DNA of 64,000 nt from Thermoplasmata archaeon (GTDB lineage: Archaea; Thermoplasmatota; E2; DHVEG-1), in contig JAHWGJ010000001.1 of the NCBI GenBank assembly GCA_020054475.1, positions 1 through 64,000 on the forward strand, written 5' to 3'. This document shows positions 59,750 through 64,000 of the stretch, piece by piece. Made by a program: the position numbers and the translations under genes. Below the pieces are notes generated by a model. It was not told the origin of the DNA and did no database searches. It was given only the letters and a program-made list of their open reading frames with translations. How positions within the stretch are numbered: position 1 is the stretch's first letter; each line of letters opens with the position of its first letter.

Positions 59750-59968
59750 TTACCAACCAGGTCCATCAGGAATCCCATCATGGGAATTAGGTGCAGGTCC
59801 TGGTCCTAAATTTGATCCATTTGATTCATCAAATCCACTTCTATCAGGTTCTACATCACCAGAATACGGTGTAGATTTTCCAGAGTTTTCATCTGCTATT
59901 GAGATTCCAGTTAGTATCACTACTAATACAAGAAAACTCACCAATATTGTTATTATTTTCCCTTTCAT
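59750..59968 (-). CDS. Secreted Gly/Pro/Asp-rich short peptide
   Basis: 'MKGKIITILVSFLVLVVILTGISIADENSGKSTPYSGDVEPDRSGFDESNGSNLGPGPAPNSHDGIPDGPGW'. Confidence 0.65.
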   Translation of the reverse strand: MKGKIITILVSFLVLVVILTGISIADENSGKSTPYSGDVEPDRSGFDESNGSNLGPGPAPNSHDGIPDGPGW

Positions 59969-59998
59969 TATATCACTAACCAATTTAGGAATTATAAT

Positions 59999-60055
59999 TA
60001 TAAATATATTCTTGGAAATTTTTCGAAAGTTTGGAAGAAAATCGAATAAAAAATT
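59999..60055 (-). promoter_or_regulatory. Promoter with tandem 19-bp TTGGAA..TCGAA repeats (copy 2)
   Basis: tataaatatattc-TTGGAAATTTTTCGAAAGT-TTGGAAGAAAATCGAATAA. Confidence 0.65.
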
Positions 60056-60179
60056 GATTAAGTATGATTAATTTTAATATTTCTTATTATATATTTTCCA
60101 TAAGAAATAAAGGGGATAAATCAAGTATTTTAATTTGGTTTATCACACATTGTTTTTATGATAGTGGAAAATGTTTATT

Positions 60180-61403
60180 TCATAAATTTGATTTTTTTTC
60201 ACATGATAATGTACACATCTTACAATTATTAATACATGGTTCAAAATGTATATCTATATCACAGAAACCATATTGCTTTATTAGAAGTAATTTTAATGCA
60301 TGACAAAGATCATGAGATTCCTGAATGGGCATATCCTTATCTACAACTAGATGCATTTTGACCTTGTCTTTTTCTCCAGATTGAATAATACTTACTTTAT
60401 GGAATGATTTTATTTCTTTTTGTTTTTCCAAAATAGTATTGATAACTTTTCTCTTTTCCAGCATATCTTCAGAATTTTTTGAGACTTTTGATGAGGGGTC
60501 TAAATGTATAATAGTGGAGTATTTGGTTTGATTTTTGATTTTTTCTTCTAAATTATCAGCTATTTTATGTGCTTCATCAAGTTGTAGACTACTATCTACT
60601 TCCACATGTAACGTTAATATTTTTTTAGCCCCATAATCATGAAGAGATATATCATGTATTCCTTTGATATTATCAGTTTTTTCTGCTATTTCTTCAATTT
60701 TTTTAATAATTTTTTCATCAGGCGCTTTTCCAATTAAAAAATTTGATGATGTTTTGAGTAGCCTTATACCAACATATATGATTATTATTGAGACACTTAA
60801 CCCAAATATTGGATCAAGAATTGGAAAACCAAATCGAGATCCTAAAATCCCTATTGAAACCCCAATTGATGATATCGCATCGCTGCGATGATGCCATGCA
60901 TCAGCCTTTAGAACATCACTATCTATTTTTTTTGCAAGGGCATTTGAATATCTTGCCATGACTTCTTTTACAATGGCAGAAATTATAACTATTATGCTGA
61001 TTAAAATGGCAAATTCTCCATGAATTAATGTTTCTCCAGTAATTATTCGTTCAATTGATTGTTGAATAAAACCTAACCCCACTATAATCAATAATATTGC
61101 AATTATCAGGGTTGAAATATATTCTGCCCTCCCATGGCCATGCGGGTGTTCTTTATCAGGTTTTTTAGCTGCAATTCTAAATCCAAATATAACAACGCCA
61201 GAGGTGGCAGTATCTGATAGTGAATGAACCCCATCAGCTATTAGTGCAATGCTATTGATATAAAGGCCAAGAATTAGCTTTAATAAAAAAAGTAATGTAT
61301 TCCCAATTATGCTTACCGTTGCCTCTAGATATCCATATTTTGCTCTTATCTTGGGATCATCAGTTTCCCCATAATCAGGTATAAATTTAAAGGATTTCGA
61401 CAT
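60180..61403 (-). CDS. Cation diffusion facilitator family transporter
   Basis: 'LIADGVHSLSDTATSGVVIFG', 'HPHGHGRAEYISTLIIAI', 'LKADAWHHRSDAISSIGVSIGI'. Confidence 0.93.
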   Translation of the reverse strand: MSKSFKFIPDYGETDDPKIRAKYGYLEATVSIIGNTLLFLLKLILGLYINSIALIADGVHSLSDTATSGVVIFGFRIAAKKPDKEHPHGHGRAEYISTLIIAILLIIVGLGFIQQSIERIITGETLIHGEFAILISIIVIISAIVKEVMARYSNALAKKIDSDVLKADAWHHRSDAISSIGVSIGILGSRFGFPILDPIFGLSVSIIIIYVGIRLLKTSSNFLIGKAPDEKIIKKIEEIAEKTDNIKGIHDISLHDYGAKKILTLHVEVDSSLQLDEAHKIADNLEEKIKNQTKYSTIIHLDPSSKVSKNSEDMLEKRKVINTILEKQKEIKSFHKVSIIQSGEKDKVKMHLVVDKDMPIQESHDLCHALKLLLIKQYGFCDIDIHFEPCINNCKMCTLSCEKKSNL

Positions 61404-61490
61404 CTATAACTATGATTTGTTATTTAGATAAAGGTTTTTTGTTTTAAATGAGTATTAATTTCAGAAATAATCCAAATAAATAACAATATT

Positions 61491-61688
61491 TTATCCCTTT
61501 TTTTCTTTTAAACAGTTGATAAAAAAACCAAAAGCAACAATCGCAAATAATATGGTAGAAAACGAGTAAATACCAACACCAATCATATCATCAGGAAGCC
61601 TGCCATAATAACGGATTGTTCCATATAGCTAAAGAATAGTGCCAAGAGACATTAGTATTGCACCAATCAACCAACCTGACTTCTTCAT
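61491..61688 (-). pseudogene. Small two-TM membrane protein ORF with in-frame TAG at codon 20
   Basis: Own translation: MKKSGWLIGAILMSLGTIL*LYGTIRYYGRLPDDMIGVGIYSFSTILFAIVAFGFFINCLKEKKG*; TAG at 61631-61629. Confidence 0.5.
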
Positions 61689-61868
61689 AGATTTAAATAG
61701 AATCTTTTTGTTTATTAAATTTATTTTTTTAAAATTCAAACATTTCTAAAAAAAATCTTACCTTATACTCTCAAATTTTTCTTTAGAACAATTTATTTGA
61801 CAGATATTTAATAAGTGTTTATAAAGAATTAATAGTTTTAATATATTTTTTTAAGAAGGATAAAATGA

Positions 61869-62027
61869 ATGATACATATTAAATGCAAGAAATGCGGTTG
61901 GCGTTCACCATTCTCTTCAAAAATAGATGGTTATACTGTTAAAAGCCAATTAAAGAAAGATGGTTTAATATGTCCAGATTGCGGTGAGATATTAATCAAA
62001 AGAAAAGGAAAAATAAAAGAGAAATAG
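61869..62027 (+). CDS. Small zinc-ribbon protein (52 aa)
   Basis: Own translation: MIHIKCKKCGWRSPFSSKIDGYTVKSQLKKDGLICPDCGEILIKRKGKIKEK*. Confidence 0.75.
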   Translation: MIHIKCKKCGWRSPFSSKIDGYTVKSQLKKDGLICPDCGEILIKRKGKIKEK

Positions 62028-62082
62028 TGTTATAAATCAATAACTGTTTTATTAGTCAAAATAATCTTGGTGATAAAAAAAA

Positions 62083-62283
62083 ATGAAAATTGAACTTGAT
62101 GAAAAAACAATTGATAATATTGTAGATTATGCAATCAAAAACCCTTCAAAAGTTAGGAAATTAATCAAATTATTGGGGGAGGAGACATTATCTGTTTTAA
62201 AAGAAAGAAAGATGATTGATGAAGGTGCAAAACTATACAGGGAGATAACTAGAGCGATTAATGAAACGTATAAGAAAAAATAA
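62083..62283 (+). CDS. Small helical hypothetical protein
   Basis: 66 aa; good codon pattern; no family recognised. Confidence 0.55.
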   Translation: MKIELDEKTIDNIVDYAIKNPSKVRKLIKLLGEETLSVLKERKMIDEGAKLYREITRAINETYKKK

Positions 62284-62468
62284 TGTAAGAATATTAAAAA
62301 AAAACCTGCATGAAAAATAGAACTTTCTGCATATGCATAAAAATTTCTGCAAGGTTTTTGTAAAGCTAAAAATATTTTTAATCGTGTAATTATTATTTAA
62401 TGCATTAATCAAAAATTTAATATTTCTTTCTGATTATGATGTTTTGAAGCATCATAAGAGATAAAAAA

Positions 62469-62520
62469 GTTGAAGGCAGAAGATTTTTAGAGATGATTAT
62501 TATTTTTCCTTCTTCCCAGA
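62469..62520. repeat. Imperfect purine/pyrimidine hairpin between convergent genes
   Basis: tgaaggcagaagattttta ... ttttccttcttccca. Confidence 0.4.
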
Positions 62521-62554
62521 TACTTTTTATTAGAGAATAGATTTAATTATTGTT

Positions 62555-62788
62555 TTAGAATCTAAATCCTGTTAATGTTTTGGTGTCTATTACGCCTTCC
62601 ACCGATCTAATCTTATTGGTTACTATTTTACCAAGTTTTTCAAAGTTTGCTACCTCAATTTTAGCTATTAGATCATATTCACCAAAAAGAGGTTCTAACT
62701 CAATTATTTGTGACATTTTTGATAATCTATTATATACTTCATGTTCCCGTGCAGGTGCAGCTTTTATTAATATGAAACCAATAGACAT
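62555..62788 (-). CDS. Stand-alone Lrp/AsnC ligand-binding (RAM) domain protein
   Basis: 'GFILIKAAPAREHEVYNRLSKMSQIIELEPLFGEYDLIAKIEVANFEKLGKIVTNKIRSVEGVIDTKTLTGF'. Confidence 0.9.
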   Translation of the reverse strand: MSIGFILIKAAPAREHEVYNRLSKMSQIIELEPLFGEYDLIAKIEVANFEKLGKIVTNKIRSVEGVIDTKTLTGFRF

Positions 62789-62826
62789 CTAATATCTTAT
62801 TCCTATGCTATTTTAAAATTTTAATT

Positions 62827-63357
62827 TTAAGAAAAGTTCCCTTTCGATAAATCATCTTTATTGTTTTTTAACTTAATTTCTTCAAAATTACCATTTTGAA
62901 TATTTTTTCTAACATTACCATAATGAAAATATTTCCCATTCATGACAATATAAACTCCATGTGGTAAACTTTGAACAAAAGCCAAAGCACTCCCTAAATT
63001 AAACATCCCATCAGAACTACCAAATGCATAAGGTATTATAGCACCTGTAAGAACAATTGTTTTATTCTTAATATTTTCTCCTAAGATTTTAGCAGTATTA
63101 ACCATCTTATCAGTACCATGCGTAATTAGAATTTTCTCTTCTTTAGAGTCCCGACATTCTTTTAATATAATATCAACATCGGAATAATTCATATTTAAAC
63201 TATCACACATCATCAATGTTAGTATTTTAAGTTCAAGTCTTGATCTCCCTAATTTTAACGTCTCAGGTATATGAGTTTTGTTAAAAAATAATTCACCAGT
63301 AAGTTCGTTATATTCTTTATCAAATGTTCCACCAGTTATTATTATTTTAATTGACAT
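62827..63357 (-). CDS. Single-domain asparaginase-like protein (N-terminal domain only)
   Basis: 'IIITGGTFDKEY', 'ILITHGTDKMVNTAKILGENIKNKTIVLTGAIIPYAFGSSDGMFNLGSALAF'; 176 aa. Confidence 0.85.
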   Translation of the reverse strand: MSIKIIITGGTFDKEYNELTGELFFNKTHIPETLKLGRSRLELKILTLMMCDSLNMNYSDVDIILKECRDSKEEKILITHGTDKMVNTAKILGENIKNKTIVLTGAIIPYAFGSSDGMFNLGSALAFVQSLPHGVYIVMNGKYFHYGNVRKNIQNGNFEEIKLKNNKDDLSKGNFS

Positions 63358-63361
63358 AATA

Positions 63362-63514
63362 TTATACAGATTTTACAACTTGTTTCCAGAATATATAGTC
63401 CATTGAAGCTATTTGTCTAGGTGTATATTCTTTCCCATGAATTATCAAGAAGACTTCATCAGCTTTTCCTGCTTTTTCGAATTTTTTTAACCATTTTTCT
63501 GGTGTTATTTCCAT
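63362..63514 (-). CDS. Small hypothetical protein (50 aa)
   Basis: Own translation: MEITPEKWLKKFEKAGKADEVFLIIHGKEYTPRQIASMDYIFWKQVVKSV*; ends just upstream of the asparaginase-like start. Confidence 0.6.
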   Translation of the reverse strand: MEITPEKWLKKFEKAGKADEVFLIIHGKEYTPRQIASMDYIFWKQVVKSV

Positions 63515-63786
63515 TAAGTTTCACCTCTAGATTTTTTAATATTGGTATTATTCCATACAAAACGGAATATTAAAAACTGTTAGCGAGTTAATACTTATTA
63601 AAATTACCACTATGTACGATATAAATAGCAATATACGGACATTATGCTAATAAAATTTAATAATTAACAATTAATGTATAATTAAAGAAAATATTAGAAG
63701 TATTAATGCAAAAATAACGACAAAGAAAGGATTAATAATAAAAAATACATACTTTCATCAGAAATTAAGTTGGAGAATAACGTTAT

Positions 63787-64000
63787 ATGAAAAATAAAAA
63801 TTTAGATGAAATAGATATAAAAATATTAAGAACACTACAAAAAAATGTAAGGACTCCTTTTAAAGAAATTGCAAATCAATGTAATATTTCTATGGATACA
63901 ATAAAAAGTAGATACAACAAAATGATGAAAAATGAAGTAATTCGAGGTAGTACAATTGTAGTAGATCCAAAAAAAATGGGTCAAGGAAACTTAGTAATAA
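63787..64000 (+). CDS. Lrp/AsnC family transcriptional regulator (truncated by window end)
   Basis: Own translation: MKNKNLDEIDIKILRTLQKNVRTPFKEIANQCNISMDTIKSRYNKMMKNEVIRGSTIVVDPKKMGQGNLVI... Confidence 0.88.
   Translation, partial: MKNKNLDEIDIKILRTLQKNVRTPFKEIANQCNISMDTIKSRYNKMMKNEVIRGSTIVVDPKKMGQGNLVI

Noticed and set aside
61629-61631. TAG as pyrrolysine codon
   Set aside because: TAG is a normal stop for several neighbouring genes, and no pyl genes or methyltransferases are seen here.
1-64000. CRISPR array, insertion sequence or prophage
   Set aside because: No regularly spaced repeats, transposase/integrase or phage structural proteins found.

Overview
The window is an AT-rich archaeal chromosome segment. 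Archaeal markers are an eL41 ribosomal protein ORF, an intron-containing tRNA-Trp whose intron reads as a C/D-box guide RNA, a Bat-type HTH_10 regulator, and split glycine dehydrogenase genes gcvPA/gcvPB. I saw no insertion sequence, prophage, CRISPR array or rRNA. The most notable region is about 18-36 kb, which looks like a light-biology neighbourhood. It holds SOUL, DUF2834, DUF523/DUF1722 and UVDE repair genes. Next to them is a heliorhodopsin with an N-terminal zinc ribbon, a PQQ-type sugar dehydrogenase, and a four-gene carotenoid operon (crtI, lycopene cyclase, crtZ-like, crtB). Two UbiA prenyltransferases follow, and an ABC exporter whose ATPase carries nearly the same zinc ribbon as the heliorhodopsin. 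Reading intergenic DNA by eye, I found a palindrome, TAAC-N4-GTTA, at seven places. All seven are intergenic and close upstream of genes: the carotenoid operon, the heliorhodopsin/PQQ-dehydrogenase divergent region, and several genes for exported proteins. This suggests an undescribed regulon. Other observations: a 19-bp tandem operator duplicated upstream of two Gly/Pro/Asp-rich secreted peptide genes; apparent AUA/AUU/AUC start codons; a Bat-type regulator split at an A_AAA_AAG heptamer with an ATGA overlap; and a shared C-terminal motif on three Ig/PKD-like exported proteins. All assignments come from reading sequence and from remembered family features; no searches were run.
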